From Flavobacteriales bacterium (lineage in GTDB: Bacteria; Bacteroidota; Bacteroidia; Flavobacteriales_E; Vicingaceae), in contig JABWCF010000006.1 of assembly GCA_013359255.1 (NCBI GenBank), positions 62,001 through 126,000 on the forward strand: a stretch of DNA of 64,000 nt, given 5' to 3'. Under the pieces are notes generated by a model that saw only the letters and a program-made list of their open reading frames with translations, searched no databases and was not told where the DNA came from. A program made the position numbers and the translations under genes. The stretch's first letter is position 1. Each line of letters opens with the position of its first letter. Positions 23,899-33,443 of this stretch are shown here, one piece after another.

Positions 23899-24960
23899 TT
23901 AATTACAAGGTATGGTTTGAGGGTTTGGCTCGGGGTCGCAAAAATTTAGATTATTTGTGTATTGAGAAAACCCAAACATTTTAATGGTGTACTGGTTCAG
24001 TTTTATTCCCTGTTTGATGGTGGTATTTCTGGAGGAAAAAATGCCGGCTGCATTGGTTAAGTTAGTATAGTCTGGTTTTTCCTGATTGATGGTATTCGAT
24101 GGTTTTGAGATATCCATATAAATACTAAGTTCTTCTGCTGCTCCATATATCATAAAATCGCAGTTGCCCAGTTCTCTTAGTTTTACATTGGGGTCGAATT
24201 TAACAGTTTCTCCTATTTTTTTATAGAAACTTTCTCCGTTAAAAACTTTCTCCAAGCTTTTTCCTCCTGAGAGTTTGGTGTCCGAAATTTTTTCTTCGCC
24301 AATGTAAATTCTCACTTTTCGGGCAATGGTATCAGTACCGGAAACAGGGATATCCCGATAGTTAAAATCTAAATACAACTGGTATCTCCTTACGTTTGGA
24401 GCAGATGTCCATTTAAAAATATATTCCTGATACTCTTGAAAATTATTTGAAAAAGCCACATTGGGAGAAGAGATGGGAGATGGTTTAGAAACCTGACAGT
24501 AGCCACAAATAAGCGTTTCGGAGGTAATTTCTTTTTTCGATTTAGAATTGGTAATCTTTAATTTATAAGTATAATCTGGATTGATAGGAGTATTTGTCTT
24601 AAATAGAGTATAATTAGAGGTGGCGAAATACCCTTCTTCTTTAATTTTTTCTTGTGTTTCCAAAAGCGTAATTACTTGCAATAAGTTCTTATTATGCCAT
24701 TCTTCTACTATTACCTGAAATGTGCCGGGTGCATAATGAATAGAATCAGGATTTTTAGAAATTTCATCGGCACTCATTTCGCCCAAAAAGGCTTTATTTA
24801 TTCTAATATACTGCACACTATCAGCAGGATTTAGTAGTCCAAAAACTACGGTAACATCTTTGTATGGGGCATTTAATGATAAATCGGTGGAGCATGCAAA
24901 AAATAATATGCTAACCGAAACTATTGCGGTATAAACTATTTTTTTAGTGTAATTCAACAT
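23899..24960 (-). CDS. DUF4249-like lipoprotein
   Basis: The 353-residue protein has a lipoprotein signal peptide (VSILFFAC, Cys23) and then a beta-rich body. It opens with a PYKDVTVVFGLLNPADSVQYIRI segment (given here as the landmark LLNPADSVQYIRI), as in the Bacteroidota DUF4249 family. The NAAGIFSSRNT motif near the C-terminus is typical of that family. DUF4249 proteins are often encoded beside TonB-dependent receptors; none is next to this one. It is probably on the periplasmic or surface side of the outer membrane; function unknown. Confidence 0.8.
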   Translation of the reverse strand: MLNYTKKIVYTAIVSVSILFFACSTDLSLNAPYKDVTVVFGLLNPADSVQYIRINKAFLGEMSADEISKNPDSIHYAPGTFQVIVEEWHNKNLLQVITLLETQEKIKEEGYFATSNYTLFKTNTPINPDYTYKLKITNSKSKKEITSETLICGYCQVSKPSPISSPNVAFSNNFQEYQEYIFKWTSAPNVRRYQLYLDFNYRDIPVSGTDTIARKVRIYIGEEKISDTKLSGGKSLEKVFNGESFYKKIGETVKFDPNVKLRELGNCDFMIYGAAEELSIYMDISKPSNTINQEKPDYTNLTNAAGIFSSRNTTIKQGIKLNQYTIKMFGFSQYTNNLNFCDPEPNPQTIPCN

Positions 24961-25003
24961 ATTTAATTAATGATAGGAAAAGCGTTATTAGTTTTATTAT
25001 TGG

Positions 25004-25050
25004 CAAAAATAGTATTTTTAGATAAAGCAATGGCTTATTTTGTAGCTTTG
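25004..25050. promoter_or_regulatory. Divergent -7 boxes between DUF4249 gene and panB
   Basis: Minus strand 25011-25004 reads TATTTTTG, giving a leader of about 40 nt before the ATG at 24960. Plus strand 25043-25050 reads TAGCTTTG, with about 45 nt of leader before panB. Both match TAnnTTTG; -33 boxes are weak. Confidence 0.5.
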
Positions 25051-25098
25051 TGCTTGTAATACTTTATAAACGGCTTTTATAAAAATACAGGCAGAAAA

Positions 25099-25929
25099 AT
25101 GTCAGCAAAAAAACAACAAACAAAGGCAGAAGTAACCAAAGTTACTACTCACGTATTGCAGGAAATGAAATTTAGAGGTGAAAAGATTTCTATGCTTACT
25201 GCATACGACTACTCGTTGGCAAAAATTATTGATGCAGCAGGCATAGATGTTATATTAGTAGGCGATTCCGCCTCGAATGTAATGGCTGGGCACGAAACTA
25301 CTTTACCCATTACTCTAGACCAAATGATTTACCACGGAGCATCGGTAGTAAGAGCTGTGAATAGGGCCCTAATAGTGGTTGATTTACCCTTTGGAAGCTA
25401 TCAAGGCAATTCTAAGGAAGCATTAAACTCTTCTATTCGCATTATGAAAGAAACCGGAGCACATGCCGTTAAAATGGAAGGGGGAAAAGAAATTGTAGAA
25501 TCTATTTCCCGAATTCTTTCGGCTGGAATTCCTGTAATGGGGCATCTTGGATTAACCCCTCAATCTATCTATAAATTTGGAACTTACAATGTTCGAGCTA
25601 AAGAAAAAGAGGAGGCAGATAAATTAATTAGCGATGCTAAATTATTAGAACAAACCGGATGCTTTTCTATCGTATTAGAAAAAATTCCGGCAAAACTTGC
25701 AAGCAAAGTAGCTAAAGAAGTTAAGATACCTGTTATTGGCATTGGGGCAGGCAGCGGAGTAGACGGACAAGTGTTGGTGCTTCACGATATGTTGGGAATT
25801 AACAAGCAATTTAGTCCCCGATTTTTGCGTAGATACCTAAATCTTTACGATGATATTTATAAAGCTGTAGGAGAATATATTAACGATATTAAAACACGCG
25901 ATTTTCCTAATGAAAGAGAACAATATTAA
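25099..25929 (+). CDS. panB: 3-methyl-2-oxobutanoate hydroxymethyltransferase
   Basis: PanB adds a hydroxymethyl group from methylene-tetrahydrofolate to 2-oxoisovalerate in pantothenate synthesis. The 276-residue protein has [29 protein letters not shown], the AHAVKMEGG strand, [10 protein letters not shown] and [16 protein letters not shown], all family landmarks of the TIM-barrel enzyme. It is followed 21 nt later by a pseudouridine synthase gene. panC and panD are not in the window. Confidence 0.98.
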   Translation: MSAKKQQTKAEVTKVTTHVLQEMKFRGEKISMLTAYDYSLAKIIDAAGIDVILVGDSASNVMAGHETTLPITLDQMIYHGASVVRAVNRALIVVDLPFGSYQGNSKEALNSSIRIMKETGAHAVKMEGGKEIVESISRILSAGIPVMGHLGLTPQSIYKFGTYNVRAKEKEEADKLISDAKLLEQTGCFSIVLEKIPAKLASKVAKEVKIPVIGIGAGSGVDGQVLVLHDMLGINKQFSPRFLRRYLNLYDDIYKAVGEYINDIKTRDFPNEREQY

Positions 25930-25950
25930 ATATCTCTTACCTTTTCTTTT

Positions 25951-26643
25951 TTGAATACACCCTTGGAAATACTTTACGAAGACAATCACCTTATCGCCAT
26001 AAATAAACGACCTTCAGAAATAGTGCAAGGCGATAAAACTGGAGACCAACCTCTTAGTGAGAAAGTAGCTACTTACCTAAAAGAAAAATACAACAAGCCA
26101 GGTGAGGCTTTCGTTGGGGTTATACACCGAATAGACAGACCTGTAAGCGGAATAGTACTTTTTGCAAAAACTAGCAAAGCTTTAGCTAGGATGAATGAAC
26201 TATTTCAAAATCAAGCCGTTCAAAAAACATATTGGGCTGTAGTAAAAAATAAACCTCCACAACCAAGGGAGATATTAATTCATTACCTAATCAGAAATCA
26301 GGAAAAAAACAAAAGTTTTGCAAATACCACACAAAAAAACAATAGTAAACGAGCCGAATTAGAATATTCTACTCTTTATACTTTCGATAAATACTACTTG
26401 CTGGAAATTCTGCCGCATACGGGCAGGCACCACCAAATAAGGGCTCAACTTGCCGCCATTGGCTGCCCCATTAAAGGCGATGTTAAATATGGCGATAAAC
26501 GCAGCAACACTGATGCTTCAATACATTTACATGCAAAAAAAATTGAGTTTATTCATCCTGTAAGCAAAGAAATTATCTGCATTACAGCCTACCCTCCACA
26601 AGAAGATGCACTTTGGAAAAAAGCCACCGAAGTATGTTCCTAA
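25951..26643 (+). CDS. RluA-family pseudouridine synthase
   Basis: The 230-residue enzyme isomerises uridine in RNA; the exact target cannot be told from sequence alone. It has no S4 domain, as in the short RluA-type enzymes. The catalytic motif HRIDRPVSG contains the conserved Asp, and the later LLEILPHTGRHHQIR segment is also typical. The start is TTG (MNTPLEILYEDNHLIAINK): the first in-frame ATG lies after the catalytic motif, so a non-ATG start is required. Probably cotranscribed with panB. Confidence 0.92.
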   Translation: MNTPLEILYEDNHLIAINKRPSEIVQGDKTGDQPLSEKVATYLKEKYNKPGEAFVGVIHRIDRPVSGIVLFAKTSKALARMNELFQNQAVQKTYWAVVKNKPPQPREILIHYLIRNQEKNKSFANTTQKNNSKRAELEYSTLYTFDKYYLLEILPHTGRHHQIRAQLAAIGCPIKGDVKYGDKRSNTDASIHLHAKKIEFIHPVSKEIICITAYPPQEDALWKKATEVCS

Positions 26644-26738
26644 GAAGCTAAACACATTAGCTCCATTGTTTCTAAAATAAACAATAAAATTTAAACAACT
26701 GAATATTAATATATTAAAAATATTTTTAGTACTATGTA

Positions 26739-26770
26739 TTGCATTGTATTATAACAAACATATATCTTTG
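26739..26770 (+). promoter_or_regulatory. Promoter of the padR-pspC operon
   Basis: TTG at 26739-26741 is followed after 21 nt by TATCTTTG at 26763-26770, 17 nt before the ATG at 26788. PadR proteins often repress their own operon, so an operator should overlap this site, but no clear dyad is visible. Confidence 0.55.
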
Positions 26771-26787
26771 TAATAAATTATACAAAA

Positions 26788-27120
26788 ATGAATATAGAAA
26801 ATACAAAAGCTCAAATGCGAAAAGGGGTGCTCGAGTTTTGCATACTAAGTATTCTATCGGGAGGAGAAGCCTACCCTTCTGAAATTATTGATAAATTAAG
26901 AAACAGTAAACTTATTGTAGTAGAGGGTACACTTTATCCGTTACTTACTCGATTAAAAAATACAGATATACTTACTTACAGATGGGAAGAATCGACTTCC
27001 GGACCTCCAAGAAAATACTATAGACTTACCGATAAGGGAAAAATGTTTTTAAAGGAACTCTATTCTACTTGGAATGAATTGGTAGAAGCCGTAGAAAAAA
27101 CAAGCCATAATAATATCTAA
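26788..27120 (+). CDS. PadR-family transcriptional regulator
   Basis: The 110-residue protein is a short winged helix-turn-helix regulator of the PadR-s1 type. It has KGVLEFCILSILSGGEAYPSE in the first helices (GEAYPSEIIDKL is the landmark), VVEGTLYPLLTRLKN in the recognition area and the GPPRKYYRLTDKGK wing. It lies 18 nt before a PspC-domain membrane protein gene, a recurrent pairing in Bacteroidota in which PadR is presumed to control envelope-stress-like genes. The ligand is unknown. Confidence 0.95.
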   Translation: MNIENTKAQMRKGVLEFCILSILSGGEAYPSEIIDKLRNSKLIVVEGTLYPLLTRLKNTDILTYRWEESTSGPPRKYYRLTDKGKMFLKELYSTWNELVEAVEKTSHNNI

Positions 27121-27138
27121 CATAAATAAAGCACAAAA

Positions 27139-28785
27139 ATGAATCAAACAGTTACAGCAAACATAAGTGGCATTGTATTTCATATTGAAATAGATGCTTA
27201 TGATAAGTTAAAAAACTACTTATCCGAAATTAAAAAACGCTTTGAAGTGGCCGAAGAAAGAGAAGAAATAATGCTGGATATAGAAGCACGAATAGCCGAA
27301 GTTTTTAAAAGTAAACTAAACGAGCAAAATCAGGTAATATCAATGCCTCATGTAGACGAAGTGATTTCACTAATGGGACAACCAGAAGATTTTGCGGGTC
27401 AATCAGAAGAAGAAAGTAAAACCACTTCTCAACAAGAGTTTAAAACAGGGAAACGAATTTATCGATCCGGTGAAGATAAAATTTTGGCTGGTGTGTGCTC
27501 CGGTATTGCGGCCTACTTCGGTTTCGACCCAATATGGCTGCGATTGGTGTTTGCCATTGCTTTTTTTGTTTTCGGTTTCGGATTCCCGTTATATATTATT
27601 TTATGGATTATAATTCCCGAGGCTAAAACTAGAGCTCAAAAATTAGAAATGCGTGGAGAGCCTGTAAATATAGATAATATTGAAAAAACGATTAAAAAGG
27701 AAGCAGAAGAGTTTAGTAACAGAGTAAAGGATTGGGAAAAAGAAGGTGGGGCAAAAAAGCTCGAAAATATGATTAAAAACTTTGTAGAATTCATTATTTC
27801 TATTTTCACTCTTTTTATTAAAACATTTGCTAAAATATTGGGAGCCCTCTTTCTTTTTATTGGTCTTTTACTGCTTACTGCTCTTATAACAAGTGCTTTC
27901 GATTTAAAAACTATTACTATAGATGGATATAATATTTCTATATTCACAGTAGAAGACTTTGCAAATGCATTTTTTGAAAATTCCGAACAATATACGCTTG
28001 CTCTCATTGCATTATTTTTTATAGTAATGGCTCCTATATTTACTTTTATTTACAGCGGTTTAAAACTGCTTTTGAAAATAAAAAGCAATCATAAAATAAT
28101 TTCTTTAGCACTTTTTATATTTTTTACAACAGGCATTATTCTTTCTATAATAGTAGGGATTTTAGTTTCTTCTGAATTTAAAAGAGAGGCTGTGGCAACG
28201 AAAGTTTATAAAATTAAAAACCACGATGTTTTATATATAGATATTTTAAATGTTGACAAAAATTCCTTTATAATAAATGGTAAAGTGAAAAATATTAAAC
28301 CTTTTTATTTCACCGAAGATTCAATCTTTTACTCTTATCCCGAATTAAATATATTGCAGGCAACAGGTGACTCTGCTTATATTGAAATTTCAAAATCGGC
28401 CAAAGGAATATTACAAAAAGAGGCCGAGATAAGAGCCGAAAATATCAAATATAATTTCTATCAAAAAGACAGCACTTTATATTTTAATCAATACTTTTCC
28501 TCACACAAAGAAGATAAAATTAGAGGACAAAAAGTGCATATTACTCTCTATTTACCTATAAACTACGCTGTACATTTTACAAAAAACAGTAAAAAAATTA
28601 TTTACGATGTAGAAAATGTAACCAACACGCACGACTTAAAAATGATAAACCACACCTGGGTTATGCTCGAAAAAGGACTAACTTGCGTTGCATGCGAAAA
28701 AATAAAAGGACTATCGATGCAAGAATTACAGAAATTACAACTACCCAAAGATACTGTGAACGAAAAAATAATTTCTACTCCTTAA
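27139..28785 (+). CDS. PspC-domain membrane protein
   Basis: The 548-residue protein starts with a soluble region of about 90 residues with a TVTANISGIVFHIEID opening. It then has a PspC domain at about 108-160 (YRSGEDKILAGVCSGIAAYFG, landmark ILAGVCSGIAAYFG) with one or two helices. Three or more further membrane segments follow between about 220 and 345, and a soluble C-terminal part of about 200 residues. PspC domains take part in sensing membrane stress. It is cotranscribed with padR. Its end overlaps the end of the converging protease gene by 11 nt. Confidence 0.88.
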   Translation: MNQTVTANISGIVFHIEIDAYDKLKNYLSEIKKRFEVAEEREEIMLDIEARIAEVFKSKLNEQNQVISMPHVDEVISLMGQPEDFAGQSEEESKTTSQQEFKTGKRIYRSGEDKILAGVCSGIAAYFGFDPIWLRLVFAIAFFVFGFGFPLYIILWIIIPEAKTRAQKLEMRGEPVNIDNIEKTIKKEAEEFSNRVKDWEKEGGAKKLENMIKNFVEFIISIFTLFIKTFAKILGALFLFIGLLLLTALITSAFDLKTITIDGYNISIFTVEDFANAFFENSEQYTLALIALFFIVMAPIFTFIYSGLKLLLKIKSNHKIISLALFIFFTTGIILSIIVGILVSSEFKREAVATKVYKIKNHDVLYIDILNVDKNSFIINGKVKNIKPFYFTEDSIFYSYPELNILQATGDSAYIEISKSAKGILQKEAEIRAENIKYNFYQKDSTLYFNQYFSSHKEDKIRGQKVHITLYLPINYAVHFTKNSKKIIYDVENVTNTHDLKMINHTWVMLEKGLTCVACEKIKGLSMQELQKLQLPKDTVNEKIISTP

Positions 28786-30436
28786 CTATTTTTTTAGAGT
28801 AAAACAACTCGTTTCCTGTAACGGTTAGCATATAGATTCCCCTGTCTAAATGCGATAAATTTCCCACTTCTATCGTATTTACCGAATTTTCACTCATGTT
28901 ATAAAAGGCCGAATACACTTTCTTCCCCGAAATATCCTTCAACTCAAGAATAACCATTTGATTCGTTGCCGATTCTAAAACAAAAGAAAAGGATTTGTTA
29001 AACGGGTTCGGGTACACATGGGTATTTTCTACCAGGTTTATTGTCTTGCTCTGCGATAGAATAATATTCGCCATGCAAAAATCTGGTATTCCATACCCAT
29101 ATAAAGAATCATCGGGAAAATTATACTTGTGTGCACTTTTTATGATGGCATCATAAATTTCCATATTAGTCATTGTTGGATTAGCCTGCCACAAACAAGC
29201 CACAGCCCCACAGGTTATTGGTGAAGAAAACGAAGTACCATTGGCAGTTTGTATTCCGCCCCCCATAGAAGAAACAATGGCATCACGTCCTTGAGCACAA
29301 ACATTCGGTTTAATATCGCCATCGGCACTTGGCCCCCGAGAACTGAAATTTGTAATTACACCTCCTGCATCAACTGCCCCAACAGTAAGAGCACTATCGG
29401 CATCGGCAGGTGCTCCAATATGGTACCAGACAGATGCTCCACTATTTCCGGCCGAACAAACAGCAAACATTCCTTTCGATACAGCAAAATCTGAAGCCAC
29501 CGATATTCTACACGTATTTCCGTCTAAATCTTGATAGGAGTGATTCATAGAGTTATCATCAAATGTGGTATAACCCAAAGAAGTGTTTAATATGTCTGCT
29601 CCAACGCTATCGGCAAATTCCGCCCCTGCCACCCAGTTATCTTCTTCTACCAAAAACTCTGTATCGGCATCTTCGGTACGCAACAACCAATAACTTGCTT
29701 TGGGAGAGGTTCCTACAATTTGTCCACTTAAATACCCACCCATACAAGAAAGTACCATGGTTCCGTGCCAGTGGTCTTCAAACACCATTGTGTCTCCGGT
29801 TACAAAATCGCGAGTACCCAAAATCTGATGATTCGCCCAAAGACTATCGAATACAGGTAATGAATCTACTTTATAAAATCCGGCATCTAGCACTGCTACT
29901 ACCATTCCTTCTCCACTATACCCCATAAAATGCATGCAATCTCCTCCAATCATATTTATTTGATTAAACGAGGGGCCATAATTGTAAGCCAGCAACTCTT
30001 TGTTCTTACTTGGCGAAGCTTGTTTAGCATTTGAGAGATTATTAAATGTTTCGATATAATCATCATTAGGTCTTTTGTACCGCATTACCGGTTGTACACT
30101 TTGCACAAAAGGAAGTGCTGAAATGGCTGCCAAGGCATTGGCATCGGTAGTTTGTATGCTAATAGCATTGAACCATCGCGAGGTATATCTCAAATTTACA
30201 TTTCCGGTGGCCAACACCAACTGAACATACATGGGGGTAACCGGCAAATCGTTCTGAGTAACCGGAATATTTTGGTTTACTCTTCGCTGTATAGCACGTT
30301 GCGACAAGAAAGCCGAAGGATTATTTACAGTAAAGGGAGTTCCATTTTTATCTTTGAATACTATCCAATATTTATCGTAGGCCATAGCAGAAACACACAC
30401 AGAAAGAGCTAATAAAAAGAATACCATTTTTTTCAT
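28775..30436 (-). CDS. Secreted subtilisin-like serine protease with T9SS tail
   Basis: The 553-residue protein (from the ATG at 30436) has a signal peptide (KKMVFFLLALSVCVSAMA), an inhibitor-like propeptide at about 20-150, and an S8 peptidase domain. Catalytic residues are Asp184 (VLDAG), His224 (HGT) and Ser402 (GTSFSSP), with the oxyanion Asn331 (AGNSG). The last 80 residues (VYPNPFNKSF onward, ending KKIVKE) form a T9SS type A sorting domain, so it is exported to the surface or medium. An upstream TTG-type start would put 23 extra residues before the signal peptide and is rejected. Confidence 0.94.
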   Translation of the reverse strand: MKKMVFFLLALSVCVSAMAYDKYWIVFKDKNGTPFTVNNPSAFLSQRAIQRRVNQNIPVTQNDLPVTPMYVQLVLATGNVNLRYTSRWFNAISIQTTDANALAAISALPFVQSVQPVMRYKRPNDDYIETFNNLSNAKQASPSKNKELLAYNYGPSFNQINMIGGDCMHFMGYSGEGMVVAVLDAGFYKVDSLPVFDSLWANHQILGTRDFVTGDTMVFEDHWHGTMVLSCMGGYLSGQIVGTSPKASYWLLRTEDADTEFLVEEDNWVAGAEFADSVGADILNTSLGYTTFDDNSMNHSYQDLDGNTCRISVASDFAVSKGMFAVCSAGNSGASVWYHIGAPADADSALTVGAVDAGGVITNFSSRGPSADGDIKPNVCAQGRDAIVSSMGGGIQTANGTSFSSPITCGAVACLWQANPTMTNMEIYDAIIKSAHKYNFPDDSLYGYGIPDFCMANIILSQSKTINLVENTHVYPNPFNKSFSFVLESATNQMVILELKDISGKKVYSAFYNMSENSVNTIEVGNLSHLDRGIYMLTVTGNELFYSKKIVKE

Positions 30437-30455
30437 ATACAACAAATTATTTTTC

Positions 30456-30463
30456 CAAATGTA
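30456..30463 (-). promoter_or_regulatory. -7 box (TACATTTG) of the subtilase gene
   Basis: Minus strand 30463-30456 reads TACATTTG, 19 nt before the ATG at 30436. It is a full TAnnTTTG match and supports the shorter start. Confidence 0.6.
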
Positions 30464-30578
30464 ATAAAATAGTAAACAAGAAGCCTTTACTTCTTCCAAA
30501 AACATTGATGAAGATAGAACTGATAATTCCTTGCAAATGGCTATTTTTTCATACTTTTATAGCGAAAATTTAAGCAGT

Positions 30579-32225
30579 ATGTCAAAAAATTTAAGCGAAT
30601 TATCCGGAAGGAAAGGATTAACCAATAACCTCTTTGAAAAAATTGGAGATGCCGCTAAGGAAAGTGGCACACCATCGGAAGAAAGACTCAACGAATTATC
30701 TGAAGAATTTTTAATAGGTAAAGCAAGCACTTATGGAACGGCCACGTTTTACGACTTTACCAAACCCGAAAACAAAAATAAAAAAGCATATATATGCAAT
30801 GGAAGTGCCTGCGTTTGTGCCGGAACACAACAAAATGTAAAAGAAATTCTTTCGAAACAATTTTCTGAAAATGAAATAGGACATATGACTTGCCTCGGAA
30901 GATGCTACGAAAACAGTGCCTTTCATTATCAAGGAAAAAATTTTTCCGGACAGGATATTCTGCATTTCAAAAAAGAAAATTTAATTCAAAACGATTTACT
31001 TAACTACAATGTAAAATCCACTACTACTCCTCTTCTTACCATACCTTACAGTGGCTTCGAAAATCATTATGCGCTATTAAAAAAAGCACTAAACCAAACA
31101 CCCGATGAGTTATTAAGCGAAATAAAAAAATCAAATCTGAGAGGAAGAGGTGGTGCTGGTTTTCCTATGGGCTTTAAATGGGAAGCCTGTAAAAATGAAA
31201 ATAACGATACTAAATTCATTATCTGCAATGCTGATGAAGGCGACCCTGGAGCTTATTCCGATAGGTACTTATTGGAACAACGCCCCCACTCTGTATTGTT
31301 CGGAATGATTATAGCCGGTTATATTACAGGAGCCAAATGGGGGGTGCTATACATTCGGGCAGAATATCCTGAAGCAGCCAGCATTGTTCAACAAGCTATT
31401 GATGAATTAAAAGAGAATAATTTACTCGGAAAAAACATACATCATTCTAACTTTAATTTCGATTTTAAAATTATAAAAGCACAAGGTGCCTACATTTGCG
31501 GAGAAGAAACTGCACTAATAAACTCCATAGAAGGGCAACGTCCTGAAGTGCGTACCCGACCACCCTTTCCTACCCAAATAGGCTTATTTAATAGACCTAC
31601 AGTAGTAAACAATGTAGAAACACTGGCAGCAGTACATTCTATTATAAAAAATGGAGGCGAAGAATATGCTAAACTGGGTACAGAAAAATCGAAAGGAACC
31701 AAACTGGTTTGCCTCGATAGTTTTTTTAATAACCCGGGTATTTACGAAGTAGAAATGGGCACTCCCCTTTCCTCTGTAATAAATGAACTGGGAGGAGGTT
31801 TTAAAATTCCTGTTAAAGCCATGCAAATTGGAGGTCCGCTTGGAGGCATTGTTCCTCTTGAAAAAATAAATAATTTAAACATCGACTTCGAATCTTTTGC
31901 TAAACAAGGATTTTTACTCGGACACGCATCGGTGGTATGTATTCCAACGAATTTTCCAATGATGAAATATTTAGAACACCTTTTTGAATTTGCAGCTTAC
32001 GAAAGTTGCGGAAAATGTTTTCCCTGTCGCCTCGGTACCAAACGAGGACACGAACTAACCCAAAAAGCCCTAAACGAAAACTACAAAATAGATCGTGCTT
32101 TATTTGCCGATTTACTGAATACTCTTCAGCAAGGTTCGTTATGTGCCCACGGGGGAGGTATTCCGCTTCCTGTAAAAAATGCTTTACACTATTTTAACGA
32201 AGAGTTGAAAATGTACTTTAACTGA
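30579..32225 (+). CDS. NAD-linked formate dehydrogenase, fused NuoE-NuoF-type subunit
   Basis: The subunit passes electrons from the formate-oxidising subunit to NAD via FMN. In the 548-residue form, residues 1-140 are NuoE-like with a [2Fe-2S] site Cys73, Cys78, Cys105, Cys109. Residues 150-548 are NuoF-like: GRGGAGFP at 189-196 and NADEGDPGAY at 217-226 for FMN/NADH, GEETALINSIEGQRP, and a [4Fe-4S] site Cys477, Cys480, Cys483, Cys522. An in-frame ATG at 30537 could add 14 residues. The next gene starts one base after its stop. Two subunits that are separate in Complex I are fused here. Confidence 0.9.
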   Translation: MSKNLSELSGRKGLTNNLFEKIGDAAKESGTPSEERLNELSEEFLIGKASTYGTATFYDFTKPENKNKKAYICNGSACVCAGTQQNVKEILSKQFSENEIGHMTCLGRCYENSAFHYQGKNFSGQDILHFKKENLIQNDLLNYNVKSTTTPLLTIPYSGFENHYALLKKALNQTPDELLSEIKKSNLRGRGGAGFPMGFKWEACKNENNDTKFIICNADEGDPGAYSDRYLLEQRPHSVLFGMIIAGYITGAKWGVLYIRAEYPEAASIVQQAIDELKENNLLGKNIHHSNFNFDFKIIKAQGAYICGEETALINSIEGQRPEVRTRPPFPTQIGLFNRPTVVNNVETLAAVHSIIKNGGEEYAKLGTEKSKGTKLVCLDSFFNNPGIYEVEMGTPLSSVINELGGGFKIPVKAMQIGGPLGGIVPLEKINNLNIDFESFAKQGFLLGHASVVCIPTNFPMMKYLEHLFEFAAYESCGKCFPCRLGTKRGHELTQKALNENYKIDRALFADLLNTLQQGSLCAHGGGIPLPVKNALHYFNEELKMYFN

Positions 32226-32226
32226 A

Positions 32227-33438
32227 ATGAAACTATTTAATCCAGACACCTCTTTTTATAATAGCTACTACGATAAAGACAGGTTTTTACTGGCTTGGAG
32301 AATTTCAGTTGCTTTCACCTCCATCTTTACCATTATAACTATTTTATATGCCATTTCAGACTTCAAAGCCGCAATCACGTCAGGACTTGTTTTATTAACC
32401 GGTATTTTTTGTATTCTATTTTTACATTTTACTAAAAAATTTAAACCCCTATTTTGGGTTTATGCTATTTCCGGAAGTATACTGGCAAATCTTTCCATTT
32501 TTACAGTAATGAATTTTACGCATTATGTAGATTTTATGTGGATTTTGGTTACCATCTTTCTCGCTTTTATTGGAATAAACCGAAAAGCAGGCTTCTTGAT
32601 GATTGGGTTAAATCTCATACTTATTTCCATCTACTTTTATTTTTTTTTAAATACGCATATCGAAGTTCTTCCTCCAAGAAGTACCGTTCAAATTGTTTCC
32701 GAACTCATTGAAATTACTTTTGTGCTCTTTGTGTTTTCTTACTTAATCTATCAGTTTGTCGAATTCCAAAATTATTCGCAATACGAACTTAAAAAAACAC
32801 TATCCGAACTAGAAAAAACAAACCAAGTCATCTCCTCAAAAAACAAAGAAAACACGCTACTACTTAAAGAAATACACCATCGGGTAAAAAACAATTTGCA
32901 AATCATAATCAGTTTGCTTCGTTTACAAAAAAATAATTTATCTGCCGAAACTGAAAAGAGTTTTGAAGAAGCCATCAGCCGAATAATGACGATGTCGCTT
33001 ATCCATAAAACACTTTATCAATCAGAAAATCTAAATACCATCAATTTTGAATCGTACGTTACTGAATTAGTGAATACAATTTCTTCGTACAGTTGTAAGG
33101 GAAACATACAAACTACTATACACTCCGACTACAATCAAATTGGCACTAACACTATGGTGCCTTTGGGCTTAATGTTAAATGAACTCCTTACCAATTCTTT
33201 TAAACATGCATTTAACGACAACCTAAACGGAGTAATACACATTTCCATTCAATCAGATTCCAATCATTATTTTGCCTTAAAATACAGCGATAACGGCACT
33301 TGGAAAAATCCACCAGAACTCCACAACCATTTTGGAATGGAACTAATAGAAACATTAACGGAACAATTAGAAGGCTCATTTGTTAGAAAAGAATCTTCTT
33401 TTGTTTTCAACTTAAAAAATTTAGACCTTTTAAATTAA
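32227..33438 (+). CDS. Membrane sensor histidine kinase (HisKA_2) inside fdh operon
   Basis: The 403-residue protein has about six transmembrane helices in residues 25-178, a short coiled coil at about 183-212, and a HisKA_2 dimerisation domain with KEIHHRVKNNLQ (phospho-acceptor His217 or His218). A HATPase domain at about 305-400 carries GLMLNELLTNSFKHAF and YSDNGTW. There is no periplasmic sensor domain, so the membrane part is the likely sensor. It starts 1 nt after the NuoEF-type gene and ends 5 nt before the formate dehydrogenase alpha gene, so it is an integral operon member. No response regulator is near. Confidence 0.92.
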   Translation: MKLFNPDTSFYNSYYDKDRFLLAWRISVAFTSIFTIITILYAISDFKAAITSGLVLLTGIFCILFLHFTKKFKPLFWVYAISGSILANLSIFTVMNFTHYVDFMWILVTIFLAFIGINRKAGFLMIGLNLILISIYFYFFLNTHIEVLPPRSTVQIVSELIEITFVLFVFSYLIYQFVEFQNYSQYELKKTLSELEKTNQVISSKNKENTLLLKEIHHRVKNNLQIIISLLRLQKNNLSAETEKSFEEAISRIMTMSLIHKTLYQSENLNTINFESYVTELVNTISSYSCKGNIQTTIHSDYNQIGTNTMVPLGLMLNELLTNSFKHAFNDNLNGVIHISIQSDSNHYFALKYSDNGTWKNPPELHNHFGMELIETLTEQLEGSFVRKESSFVFNLKNLDLLN

Positions 33439-33443
33439 CTAGT

